Made by a program: the position numbers and the translations under genes. This document shows, in pieces, positions 18,130 through 26,753 of a stretch of 64,000 nt of DNA. The stretch is from the NCBI RefSeq assembly GCF_013283195.1, contig NZ_JABEKT010000003.1, forward strand, positions 637,323 through 701,322. The letters run 5' to 3'. A model generated the notes under the pieces. The model worked only from the letters and a program-made list of their open reading frames with translations, searched no databases and was not told the DNA's origin. The number at the start of each line of letters is the position of its first letter. Within the stretch, counting starts at the first letter, position 1. Source of the stretch: Ensifer adhaerens. Lineage in GTDB: Bacteria; Pseudomonadota; Alphaproteobacteria; Rhizobiales; Rhizobiaceae.

Positions 18130-19575
18130 GATGTCCTCCTTTCGCATTCAAGCCGGATGAAAAAGAAGTGAAGAAAATATCGGCGCGGACAGAGCGGATT
18201 TCAAGACTTCCAAACACGATCGACGTCGACTGACCATCCGAAAGCAGATCGAGGCCTGCCTCAACACTCTGGGTTCACGGCGTAGGCGCGGGGTATCCTT
18301 TCCACCGCCTTGACAGTCGACATCTTCGCACAGAAGAACCGGTCGGGAGGAACCCTGACGAAGGAAGCCCACCATGACCACCACGGACGATCAGCGCCGT
18401 GCTGGTCGTCGAGGACGAAGGGATAGGCTGGAATGGCGAAGGAGATGCGAAGGGGACCGGCTGGCCAGCAAGATCGTTCGCGCGATGGCGGCGAATCTTG
18501 GAAGCATCGTGCGCTACGAGCCCTATCCGCTGGCACGCGCGCAGGCCTTGAATTTTCCCCGTGATTGATCTCGTTCCGGGGTGGACTCGGCCCCGGCACT
18601 CGTCTCGCTCACACGTCTTCACACGGCATGACGGCCATATTTGTTGGAGGCTGGCATCACGACAGGGAACCGGTCTTCAAGTGGACCGTCTGCTTTTCCA
18701 AGCCCTCGTGGCTCCTGTGACTTTCGATGCCGTCATGGATGCGCTTCGCCGGCTCGATGAATTCTGGGCCCCGAGGCCTCGACCGACCTCTTTTCAAACG
18801 AGAAGCGTCGATGACGAAGCTTCTGACTCGAAACGAGGAGACGAACCTTAGCCAGTTGAACTGTTGGCTGGCGGCGAAGGCCGACCTTCCAATGAGGTTT
18901 CCCGCCAATCGGGCATCGCTGAGGGGGTGAATTTCGGCACGAATTTTCCGGCATGGCGCTCCGTCATGACTTCGGCTCGCGTCGGTAACCGAGGCGGCTG
19001 TTGTTTGAACGCGCCCTTCTTTAACCCTTCGTACGCTGGTCCAGGTCGAGCTTAAATTCCCCTGACGGGCGGCGGCCTTCACCGAGAGGCAAGAGCCCGA
19101 ACGGCGCATCCACCAGAACGGCCTCGCCCGAGCGCTCGATCACGTCCCCGCGAGCCACGGAGAGGCTGATCGAGGTACTGCCCAGTAAGCGATCAAAGTG
19201 CAGAAGCCAGGCCGCTCGTTTCGGTGAGATCAGAGGCCGCCCGAGCAAAGAATGATCTATTCTCAAGCAACGTCGGCCCTTGAAACGCGCGTTTTGCTCA
19301 CCTACCTCATTTTTGCCGGATGCCCCACTCGGGTCCTGGCACGGGAACGATGGTCCACTCATGCGTTGGACCGGGTTCGGTTCATATCGCGCAAGGAGGA
19401 TATGGTCCGGCGTCTGCCCGACCCCCGCCTTTTTGCGTTAGCGCGCTGTGCGATCGACCGTCTCGGTCTTCTCATCGTCTCGTCCCGACCGCCTCCGATC
19501 CATTCGGTCTCCGGAATGCACGTGCTTGGCACGTCGCAAACAACATGGCTGATTAGGAAACGAAGGAGGATGCAC
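18130..19575. other. Decayed region with gene remnants
   Basis: About 1.4 kb without an intact gene I can support. Traces seen: near 18390-18420 one frame reads AVLVVEDEG, the start of a response-regulator receiver domain, soon broken; near 18725-18770 a frame reads TFDAVMDALRRLDEFW, like the tail of the small conserved protein at 13141; at 18966 MTSARV repeats the start of the NDUFS4-like gene at 12433, with similar bases before it. A minus-strand frame at 19021-19362 has plausible composition but no match. The final 130 bases are the leader of the Hsp20 operon, with an ACGTGC-TTG-GCACGT hairpin near 19520. Confidence 0.45.
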
Positions 19576-20010
19576 ATGCTGGTATCGGATTTTGGCCGCA
19601 TCGGGTTCGACCCGTTTCTGGAAATGCGGCGCATGCAGCAGGAATTGAATCAGCGCTTGTCCGGCATGACAACCAAAGCCGCCCAGGAGTTTCCGCCCAT
19701 CAACCTCTGGATGGGTGAGGACAGCGTGGCAGTGACTGCTGAGTTGCCTGGGATCGCGCCTGACGATGTCGATCTCACAGTTCGCGAGAACACGCTGACA
19801 TTGACGGGCGAACGCGGATCCCCGGCGGAGGGCGAGAAATGCGTCTGGCACCGGCGCGAGCGAGTGTACGGAAACTTCTCTCGAACGGTGCAATTGCCCT
19901 TCCGCGTCGATCCGGAACAGGTCGAGGCGCGTTTCGCCAATGGGCTACTCGAAGTCGAACTGCACCGGCCGGAGACGGATCGGCCGAAGAAGATCCAGAT
20001 CAAAGGATAA
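19576..20010 (+). CDS. Small heat-shock protein Hsp20, operon gene 1
   Basis: 144 residues from ATG 19576, six bases after AAGGAGG; an ATG at 19570 overlaps that site and is unlikely. The N-terminus has GFDPFLEMRRMQQELNQRLS, then the alpha-crystallin domain: PPINLWMGEDSVAVTAELPG, DVDLTVRENTLTLTGER, FSRTVQLPFRVDPEQVEARF (each a separate segment) and GLLEVELHRPE with a closing KKIQIKG, an I-x-I-like tail. This is the common class found in pairs with the next gene. Acts as an ATP-independent holdase in the cytoplasm. Confidence 0.93.
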   Translation: MLVSDFGRIGFDPFLEMRRMQQELNQRLSGMTTKAAQEFPPINLWMGEDSVAVTAELPGIAPDDVDLTVRENTLTLTGERGSPAEGEKCVWHRRERVYGNFSRTVQLPFRVDPEQVEARFANGLLEVELHRPETDRPKKIQIKG

Positions 20011-20021
20011 GGAGGGCAAAC

Positions 20022-20426
20022 ATGGCTCAGGAACTGAAAACGACCGAACGCCGGGCCCCAAGCAAGCTTGACGGTGGCGAACGGACCCAGTCGCGCCCGG
20101 TGTTAGTCCCGCGCACCGATATCTATGAGACAGAGGACAATGTCGTTCTTCTGGTCGATATGCCCGGCGTCGCCTCGGAGGGTGTCGACATCACGCTCGA
20201 GAAGCGGACGCTGGCGATTTGCGGCTATGCGACGGCCCAGCATCATGAGAACTATCGCCAAATCTACGCCGAGTATGGCGCGGGCAATTATGAGCGCGTC
20301 TTCACTTTGTCCGAGGATATCGATCGGGACAGTATCGAGGCATCGCAGAAGAACGGCGTCCTGCGTCTGGTCTTGCCGAAAGCCGCGCCGGCCAAGGCGA
20401 GAAAGATCCAGCTGAAGATGGCGTAA
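20022..20426 (+). CDS. Small heat-shock protein Hsp20, operon gene 2
   Basis: 134 residues from ATG 20022, with AGGAGGG before it, 11 bases after the previous stop. The N-terminal arm is polar (RRAPSKLDGGERTQSRP). The alpha-crystallin domain runs from LVPRTDIYETEDNVVLLVDM to NGVLRLVLPKAAPAKARKIQ, ending in a KKIQ/RKIQ-type motif. Usually made with the first gene, and the two may form mixed oligomers. Confidence 0.93.
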   Translation: MAQELKTTERRAPSKLDGGERTQSRPVLVPRTDIYETEDNVVLLVDMPGVASEGVDITLEKRTLAICGYATAQHHENYRQIYAEYGAGNYERVFTLSEDIDRDSIEASQKNGVLRLVLPKAAPAKARKIQLKMA

Positions 20427-20451
20427 TTCGTCCGGAGAAAGGAGGTTGACC

Positions 20452-20952
20452 ATGCAGATCAGAGACCTGATTCCCTGGGGCAACAACAAGGCAAGCGAAA
20501 TCGCGAAGCGAGACGAAGAAAATCCCGTGTTTTCTCTGCAGCGCGATGTGAACCGCATCTTCGATGATTTCTGGAAGCGGTTCGATCAACCGTTCGGCGC
20601 TTTTGGGCGCTGGGATGCCAACGGACCACCAACGGATATCGCCGAAACCGAGAGTGCGCTCGAGGTTTCGGTGGAACTTCCTGGAATCGATCAGAAGGAC
20701 GTCGATGTCTCCCTAATGGACAGCGCGCTCACGATCAAGGGAGAAAAGAAGAGTGAGCAGGAAGAGAGCAAGAAGGGCTATCACTTGTCGGAACGCTCAT
20801 ACGGGTCGTTCTACCGCTCGATCCCGCTTCCGTCGGGCGTCGACACGGACAAGGCCAACGCCCAATTCAAGAACGGCGTCCTGACCGTGACGGTTCCAAA
20901 AACGAAGGAAGCGCTGTCGCGTGTGAGGAAGATCGAGGTGAAGGCGACCTGA
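20452..20952 (+). CDS. Small heat-shock protein Hsp20, operon gene 3
   Basis: 166 residues from ATG 20452, with AAAGGAGG upstream. The N-terminus MQIRDLIPWGNN and the FSLQRDVNRIFDDFWKRFDQ helix define a class with a long arm; then TDIAETESALEVSVELPGID and the core end in NGVLTVTVPKTKE, with a basic RKIEVKA tail. The MxxRDLIPW start is shared with the stump at 12193. Third gene of a compact three-Hsp20 operon. Confidence 0.93.
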   Translation: MQIRDLIPWGNNKASEIAKRDEENPVFSLQRDVNRIFDDFWKRFDQPFGAFGRWDANGPPTDIAETESALEVSVELPGIDQKDVDVSLMDSALTIKGEKKSEQEESKKGYHLSERSYGSFYRSIPLPSGVDTDKANAQFKNGVLTVTVPKTKEALSRVRKIEVKAT

Positions 20953-21007
20953 CATCGTCTTCGCAATCGTGAGATGCGGCGGAGGAAATCCGTCGCATCT
21001 CTTACTA

Positions 21008-21270
21008 TTACTGCCTGAGTCTCGTCTGTGAATAAGCCATGAGCGAAGCTCGGGCGCGGGCGAGATCTTCGCGGGCGACGGTCAGCATCTCGTCTGCTGT
21101 ATCCAGAGCCGCGAAAGCACCCGCAGTCGGATTGGTCCGTTCCGCAGTGATGCGAACCCAGGCCCGATCGATTTCAGCAAGAGCCGCGCGACATTCGCGA
21201 TCGCTCGTTCAATGGCATCGTAAAGAGCAATCTCTTCTTCGGAGACTATTCGCGAATTGTCACCGGTCAT
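21008..21270 (-). pseudogene. Small conserved hypothetical gene with one frameshift
   Basis: From ATG 21270 the frame reads MTGDNSRIVSEEEIALYDAI and ERAIANVARL, then a lost base shifts it; the continuation LAEIDRAWVRITAERTNPTA, GAFAALDTADEMLTVAREDL and the end ARASLMAYSQTRLRQ is in the next frame to the TAA at 21008. Read through it is an 88-residue helical protein, not recognised by name. The gene is broken by a single-base deletion in a C/T run near 21180, unless this is a sequencing error. Confidence 0.6.
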
Positions 21271-21474
21271 CGAACTTTTTCCGGCCACACCGGTCCATTG
21301 TGGATGCTCGAATGGCAAAACTACCACCAAGACCGCTCGTTTTAAACAGTCAGCGTGGCCACGATGGGATCGAAAATGGGTGGGAAACGCCGAACCAGTG
21401 GACGCCGATGGACGTGTGCTCGAGGCATCAAGGATGATAGTCGCGTCCATGGAAACTGCTCATGAACGTGTGTT

Positions 21475-21537
21475 CACTGCCAATTCTCCCCTCTGCGTTC
21501 AACATCAGTGCGGCGCTTACCGTCGTCATAGCGCTGG
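21475..21537 (+). pseudogene. 5' piece of a permease gene cut by IS21
   Basis: The frame ending PSAFNISAALTVVIAL runs up to the IS21 junction. Joined over the 7-base target duplication it continues as ALATIAFQLTDPLYQEGIIG at 27659. It is hydrophobic like a membrane helix. Only about 20 residues are left on this side, so the 5' part was already lost. Confidence 0.5.
21531..21537. repeat. Target-site duplication of the IS21 element, left
   Basis: GCGCTGG, repeated at 27659-27665. Length within the 4-8 bp usual for IS21. Confidence 0.85.
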
Positions 21538-21708
21538 TGCGGATTCCGACCTGAAGCCGGCCGCCATTCCGATCAAGGACCGGCAACCATTCCGATTTGA
21601 AGCCGGCCACCGTTCCAATCAAAGACCGGCCAGTTTCCGGCACTGAACATTACCCCCTGGGTCAGCAACTTTGGCATCAAATGGACCACGACAAACGTGG
21701 AGATTTTG

Positions 21709-22344
21709 ATGCCGGCAAAGAGAAGGCTGACCATGAGACAGTTACGACAGATGCTGCGGCTTGCCGGAAGCGGGACCAGCTCCCGCGAGATTGCGGTCGT
21801 ATTGGGAATAGCGCGCAGTACGGTGCAGGATAATCTGCAGCGCGCAGCTGCGGTTGGATTGAGCTGGCCGTTGCCGGGCGAGCTGACTGACGATGCGCTT
21901 GCGAACAAGCTCTTCAGTCGCAACGGCGTCAAACGGGGCACGAGAAGACGCATCGAGCCGAACTGGGCCGATCTTGCCGTCGAGCTCAAAAAGCCAGGCG
22001 TCACCCTGCTCATCTTGTGGGAGGAGTATCGTGGGTCGCATCCCGAAGGTTACGGCTATTCCCGCTTTTGTGAGCTCATTAGAGGCTTCGAGCAGCGGCT
22101 TTCGCCGACGATGCGCCAGGAGCATGCGGCCGGCGACAAGGTCTTCGTGGACTATTCCGGCAAGAAGATCCCGATCGTTGATCGCAAGACCGGCGAGATC
22201 CGCGAGGCGGAGATCTTCGTGGCGGTGCTCGGAGCCTCCAGCTTCACCTATGCTGAAGCGACCTGGACGCAAACACTCCCCGACTGGATTGGCTCGCATG
22301 TGCGGATGTTTCGTTTCTTCGGCGGCGTTCCCCGGCTGATCGTT
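21709..22344 (+). pseudogene. istA: istA, 5' part (IS21 transposase)
   Basis: Start MPAKRRLTMRQLRQMLRLAG at ATG 21709 with GTGGAG upstream. A helix-turn-helix (SREIAVVLGIARSTVQDNL) is followed by the integrase core: first Asp in KVFVDYSGKKIP. The frame reaches VPRLIVP and the first two bases of the second catalytic Asp codon, where the palindrome and RIT begin. Read on, it passes into the palindrome (DYVPGHVIG) and RIT end and stops at 22572, giving a dead 287-residue product. Confidence 0.88.
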
Positions 22345-22374
22345 CCCGATTACGTGCCCGGGCACGTAATCGGG
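22345..22374. repeat. 30-bp perfect palindrome at the RIT left junction
   Basis: CCCGATTACGTGCCC followed by its exact reverse complement. One base (C) separates it from the RIT left repeat. The identical palindrome is at 44830-44859, at the right end of the second RIT copy. It is not part of istA: the rejoined istA frame needs only its first five bases, CCCGA. It appears to travel with the RIT. Confidence 0.92.
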
Positions 22375-22450
22375 CTTTTGTGTCCCGAACGGTTATGTGG
22401 CCCGCAGCCTGTTGATCCAACCGTTGTCGTTGACGGCGGGCACATAACAA

Positions 22451-23455
22451 TCAGAGGCCAGCGAGCCATTCGAGAAGTTTTGGTTCGCTCTGCCAGACTG
22501 GTCTTCGGGGCGGTCCCACCGAAGAAGTCGAAGGCACCTGGCAGGCCTCAAGCGCCTCCTGCTTCATCCTGATGTTGATCTCGGCATATCGGTTGGTTGT
22601 ATCCAAGCTGACGTGGCCAAGCCAACCTCTTATGACGTTCACGTCGACGCCGGATTCGAGTAGATGCACGGCCGTCGTGTGTCTCCAAACATGCGGAGAA
22701 ATGGGCCTGTGTCCGTTGCCGATGCGAAGGTCCAAACCATGACGCCGGACGAGCTTGTACAGGCCGAATCGCGTCAGCGGCTTGCCGACGTTGCTGAGGA
22801 ATACCGGAGTTGCTGGCGCGGCCGGCTGGCGTCGGTCACGCAGCATCTCGCCAAGTAGGCGGGCGGTCTCGGGCCATAGTGGGCAGGTCCGCCACTTATC
22901 GCCCTTGCCGTGCAGGTTCACCCGCGGCGAGGAGATCAAAACCAGCTGATCGATGGTCAGTCCGACGACTTCCGATGCGCGGGCCCCAGTATTGTACAGG
23001 AACATGAGCAGCGCCTTGTCGCGGGTGGCCAGCCTCCCGTCGCGCGGCAGGCCGTCGAAGAGCCGTTCGACCTCGTCGCGTTCGAGATAATAGGTGGCCG
23101 CCGGCTGCGTACGCTTCCTCGGGATGGCGGCGACGCGCTCGGCCTCCGGCAGTACCATCGGCTCCTGGCCACCGGCATAGGCGAAGAAACCGTGCAACAT
23201 TGCGAGCCGGTGGTTCCGTGATCGGATGCTGTTGCCGCGCTCGGCTTCAAGATGGGCGAGAAAGGCCCGCACATTGTCGGCGCTGAGATCGGTCAGCCCG
23301 AGCTTGCTGACAGGGCGCCGGTTCTTCCTGGCCAGAAAGAGAAGGAACAACCGGATCCCGTCACGGTAGCTCCGGATCGAGGTCGGGGCCAGACCCTTCT
23401 CGGCTTTGAGATGGTGCTCGAAGAACTGATAGACGAGACTGCCGACGGTCGTCAT
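22451..23455 (-). CDS. RIT tyrosine recombinase C
   Basis: 334 residues from ATG 23455, which overlaps the stop of the B gene as ATGA. N-terminal SAM-like core-binding domain (VGSLVYQFFEHHLKAEKG, SIRSYRDGIRLFLLFL), catalytic domain with Arg in YNTGARASEVVGL, HxxR in SPHVWRHTTAVHLL, His in WLGHVSLDTTN and the nucleophile Tyr in TTNRYAEIN. Third gene of the trio, nearest the left repeat. In RIT elements all three proteins are thought to be needed for movement. Confidence 0.9.
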   Translation of the reverse strand: MTTVGSLVYQFFEHHLKAEKGLAPTSIRSYRDGIRLFLLFLARKNRRPVSKLGLTDLSADNVRAFLAHLEAERGNSIRSRNHRLAMLHGFFAYAGGQEPMVLPEAERVAAIPRKRTQPAATYYLERDEVERLFDGLPRDGRLATRDKALLMFLYNTGARASEVVGLTIDQLVLISSPRVNLHGKGDKWRTCPLWPETARLLGEMLRDRRQPAAPATPVFLSNVGKPLTRFGLYKLVRRHGLDLRIGNGHRPISPHVWRHTTAVHLLESGVDVNVIRGWLGHVSLDTTNRYAEINIRMKQEALEACQVPSTSSVGPPRRPVWQSEPKLLEWLAGL

Positions 23456-24441
23456 GGCCGGCCTCCACTTGATATTGGCAAGGCGAAGCGTTCGAAGCGC
23501 TGACCGGCGGCCTCCATCAGATCGGTGGTGATCGTCAGATAAACGGCTGTGGAAGCGGGATCCACGTGCCCCATGAAGGTCGACAGCTTGACCAGCTTGT
23601 CGGTGGGATTGCTTCCGTCGCGATACCATCGCAGAAGTCGCCCGACCGCAAAGCTGTGCCGTAGATCATGCACGTGAGCCGGCGTTCCTCCTGGCGGGAT
23701 CGCGATGTTCAGCTCCGCCGCGAGCGAATGAAAAATGATGCTGATTGTGCCCGGGTTCACGGGCCGGCCTTTCGTGAAAGAAAACAGCGGTGTGTCGGCC
23801 GCAACCGAAGCCAGGTGCTGCGATCGCAACGCCATGAACGCATAGAGTCGCTGTGCCAGTTGCGGCCCCATGGGAATGAGCCTCGACTTGGAAAACTTCG
23901 TCCCGCGGATGGTGAGGACATCACGATTGCGATCGACATCCCGCCAGCGCAGGCGCGCAACCTCGCCGACGCGCAGACCAAGCCCGAACAGCAGGCTGAA
24001 TATGGTGGCATAGGCGGGACCGCGAAGCAGAGCGTTGTTCCGATCCGCGAGTTCGGCGGCGCGATCGATGAGTTGTTGGGCAGTCCGCAGATCCAGGATG
24101 CAGGGCGGTCTTGGATTACCTCGGCGGCGCGGCTTCATCGTGACGGGAGAGCGATCGATAACGTCGTGTTCGACCATCCACTCGAACAGCCGGCCGACGA
24201 CACCGATAAGATGGTTGAAGCTTCGCGGCCGAGAGCGCGGACGGCTCAGGAAGAAAGCATCGAGGAGCGCCGGGGTGATCTCCGCGAGGGTCTTGATCTC
24301 CTGCGCGCTCAGATAGCCGTCGAGCATCCGCAGCACCTTGTCTTCGACGTCGTAGCGCCGGTTGAGCGCGCGCTTGTGACGAACGAAAGCGACGATGTGG
24401 GGCGCGATCGGGCTCGAAGGCTCGGGAAGACGGGGGCTCAT
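23452..24441 (-). CDS. RIT tyrosine recombinase B
   Basis: 329 residues from ATG 24441, overlapping the stop of the A gene by four bases. Core-binding domain around VAFVRHKRALNRRYDVEDKV; catalytic Arg in FGLGLRVGEVARL, HxxR in HVHDLRHSFAVGRLL, His in FMGHVDPASTA, Tyr in STAVYLTIT. All active-site residues are present, so it should be catalytic. Translation coupled to its neighbours. Confidence 0.9.
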   Translation of the reverse strand: MSPRLPEPSSPIAPHIVAFVRHKRALNRRYDVEDKVLRMLDGYLSAQEIKTLAEITPALLDAFFLSRPRSRPRSFNHLIGVVGRLFEWMVEHDVIDRSPVTMKPRRRGNPRPPCILDLRTAQQLIDRAAELADRNNALLRGPAYATIFSLLFGLGLRVGEVARLRWRDVDRNRDVLTIRGTKFSKSRLIPMGPQLAQRLYAFMALRSQHLASVAADTPLFSFTKGRPVNPGTISIIFHSLAAELNIAIPPGGTPAHVHDLRHSFAVGRLLRWYRDGSNPTDKLVKLSTFMGHVDPASTAVYLTITTDLMEAAGQRFERFALPISSGGRP

Positions 24442-25700
24442 TGCAGATCCTCCCCATCACCCAGAGCCACTTCACGCAAGCCATCGACCTGGACCTTGGC
24501 GTAGATCATCGTGGAAGAGGCCGAGCGATGCCCGACATAATCGCCGATGGTCTTGAGCGGAAAGCCGTTGTCCACCAGCCTCTGGACGCAAGCATGTCGC
24601 AACGTATGGGAACCGGGCCGGGCCACGGGAATGCCCGCCCTATGCAGATACTTGCTGGTCATGGCCGACACCGCGGCCTGCGTCAGTGGCGATCGCGGCG
24701 CTAGGTATCGCCAGAAGATCTGTCGGCCCTGCACATCAGGCCGCCCATTCTTCAGATAGTCGATGATCGCCTCGCCGATGACGGGGGCCAGCGGATAAGC
24801 AGTGCTATGATCGGCCTTGCGCTCCCGCACGTGTAATCGATCACGCTTCCAATCGAGGTCGTCGAGCGTCAACATCGCGACCTCGCGGGCGCGTAGGCCA
24901 TATGTGATCATCAGCAACAGCATGGCGTAATCGCGCCGGCCAACGACGGTGCGGCGATCGACCTGATCGAGCATCTTCTGGACGGAATCCCAACTGATCG
25001 ATCGGGGTATGTCGGCCAGCCGATAATGCTGGGGCACCTCGACCTGCTTGCTGATGTCGCGTTGCAGGAGGCCTTCTCTGTTCGCATATCGAAGGAAAAC
25101 GCGCAGCGTGCTCGCAATGCTCACCATCGCCCTGGGACCGAAATCCTGGGCCATCGTCGTGATGTATCCCGTGACCACGGGCAATGACAGCGCCGCGAGC
25201 TCGCATCCAACGTCCTGGAGATATCGTTCGAACCGGCGCAGATAGTGCCTATAGTGGGAAATCGAACTCGGACGCAGGCCGCGTTCTTCACGAAGATGGT
25301 CGAAGAATCCTGGCGCCTGGGTAGCGAAAGGGATCGGCCAAGCTGTTCTACGGCTGGTGGTATCCGACTTTGAGACGACCTGGCTGAAGAAATGCCGGAC
25401 AATGCCCCCGACGAAGTTGCGTTCGCGTCGACACGCATCAGCGGATCGATCGGCGCGACGAGCAGATAGCCAGTCGACAGAGAATGCTTCAACGAGTGCT
25501 TCCGCCTGGTCGGTCTGGGCGACGTTGCGTGCTGCAGTGAAATCCGCGAACGCAGTCAAGATCGGGACGCGCCGATAGATGCTGCGAACCGCGTAACCCT
25601 GCTCACAAAGCGCCGTCACATATTGGTCAATCTGCGGCCCAAGCCAGCAACCCATGATCCGGTCGACGGTCTGCGGCTTGACGAAAAAGCGGTCCAACAT
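24438..25700 (-). CDS. RIT tyrosine recombinase A
   Basis: 420 residues from ATG 25700, six bases after GGAGG; an upstream in-frame ATG at 25712 would swallow that site. The longest of the three, with about 110 extra N-terminal residues. Core-binding region around ISHYRHYLRRFERYLQ; catalytic Arg in TYGLRAREVAML, HxxR in SHTLRHACVQRL, His in YVGHRSASST, Tyr in STMIYAKV. First gene transcribed; its promoter must lie in the 115 bases up to the right repeat, where the CTTACCG-A-CGGTAAG palindrome could be an operator. Confidence 0.9.
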   Translation of the reverse strand: MLDRFFVKPQTVDRIMGCWLGPQIDQYVTALCEQGYAVRSIYRRVPILTAFADFTAARNVAQTDQAEALVEAFSVDWLSARRADRSADACRRERNFVGGIVRHFFSQVVSKSDTTSRRTAWPIPFATQAPGFFDHLREERGLRPSSISHYRHYLRRFERYLQDVGCELAALSLPVVTGYITTMAQDFGPRAMVSIASTLRVFLRYANREGLLQRDISKQVEVPQHYRLADIPRSISWDSVQKMLDQVDRRTVVGRRDYAMLLLMITYGLRAREVAMLTLDDLDWKRDRLHVRERKADHSTAYPLAPVIGEAIIDYLKNGRPDVQGRQIFWRYLAPRSPLTQAAVSAMTSKYLHRAGIPVARPGSHTLRHACVQRLVDNGFPLKTIGDYVGHRSASSTMIYAKVQVDGLREVALGDGEDLQ

Positions 25701-25815
25701 GGCAACCTCCATTCCAAAGTAGGGAACCGGAGGATGCGCTTCTGTTGCTGCCGCAAAGAGATGTGCCGTCTTTAGCCCACAGGAATCTCTAACGTCAGTA
25801 CCTTACCGACGGTAA

Positions 25816-25841
25816 GCCACATAACCGTTCGGGACACAAAA
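25816..25841. repeat. RIT copy 1 right inverted repeat
   Basis: Complement is TTTTGTGTCCCGAACGGTTA plus TGTGGC, identical to 22376-22401. Followed by TCCCGA, which repeats the first bases at the left junction. Confidence 0.92.
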
Positions 25842-25847
25842 TCCCGA

Positions 25848-26741
25848 CAATCTGAAGTCAGGCGTCAGTCGCGCCAGCTTCTACGATCCTGAGATCAACC
25901 GCAGTTACGGCATGATGGCCTCCCACTATGGCGTCGGCGTTCTTCCGGCACGGCCGAGACGCCCGAAGGACAAATCGAAGTCGAGAACGGTGTCCGTTTC
26001 GCCCAGTCCTGCGTTTTGGGACGTCTGCGCAATCACACTTTCTTCTCGCTTGCTGAAGCCAATGCCGCCATTGGCCAGGCACTTGACCGCATCAATGATC
26101 ACGTCATGCGCCGGTTGGGCGTCAGCCGCCGCCAATTGTTTGAGAGTGTCGAGCGCGCCGCGCTCGCCAGCCTTCCGGGCGAAGACTACGAATTCGCCGA
26201 ATGGCGTTTGGTCCGCGTGTCGACCGACTACCACGTCGAGTTCAAAACCTTCCTCTATTCCGTGCCGCATAATCTTATTCGCCAGCAGGTCGATCTGAGG
26301 GCGACAGCACGCACCATCGAGATCTTTCATCGCGGCAAGCGCGTCGCCGTACATCAGCGCCGCTATGGCGGTGCTCGCCATGGAACTGATCCGGATCACA
26401 TGCCCAGTTCCCATCGGCGATATGCCGAATGGACACCGGATCGCTTTCGGCGCTGGGCCGCATCCATTGGGCCGCAGACCGAAGGGTTGGTCATCGCAAT
26501 CCTTTCCAGCCGTCCGCATCCCGAACAGGGCTTTCGAACATGTCTGGGTGTCCTGCGCCTGTTTCGCGACATCGAACCCAATCGTGCCGAAGCCGTATCA
26601 GCGCGCGCCGTCGAGATCGGAGGGCTGAACTGCAAGAGCATTGCCTCGCTCCTGGCCAACCACAAAGCCGCACGCCATTCCACCGAACCGACCGCCATTG
26701 TCGATCACGCCAATCTGCGTGGCCCTGACTACTTTCATTGA
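25848..26741 (+). pseudogene. istA: istA, 3' part (IS21 transposase)
   Basis: Directly after the RIT the sequence reads (D)NLKSGVSRASFYDPEINRSY, GMMASHYGVGVLPARPRRPK, so the insertion lies at the second catalytic Asp. Then a one-base deletion near 25981 (KDKSK then VENGVRFAQS in the next frame) shifts the frame just before the catalytic Glu. The rest, from about 25984 to the stop at 26741, is the C-terminal IstA domain (LAEANAAIGQALDRINDHVM and on, to HIRPDYFH-like end DHANLRGPDYFH). istA is therefore doubly inactive. Confidence 0.85.
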
Positions 26742-26753
26742 GGAGACAAACCT

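Larger units (their letters stand above)
22376..25841 (-). mobile_element. RIT element copy 1 (three tyrosine recombinases), 3466 bp
   Basis: Bounded by perfect 26-bp inverted repeats, 22376-22401 (TTTTGTGTCCCGAACGGTTA and TGTGGC) and 25816-25841. It holds three tyrosine recombinase genes overlapping by four bases each, the layout that defines RIT (recombinases in trio) elements. Subterminal features: an inverted pair GTTATGTGGCCCG...CGGGCACATAAC inside the left end (about 22392-22448) and CTTACCG-A-CGGTAAG (25802-25816) inside the right end. Inserted in istA of an IS21. Same length and sequence as copy 2 wherever I compared them. Confidence 0.93.

Noticed and set aside
23668-24504. Long plus-strand frames within the RIT elements, same in both copies
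   Set aside because: They are complements of the recombinase genes; being in both copies only reflects the duplication.
22376-25841. Calling the three recombinases XerC/XerD or an integron integrase
   Set aside because: Three overlapping tyrosine recombinases between long inverted repeats fit RIT elements; no attC sites or dif site are seen.
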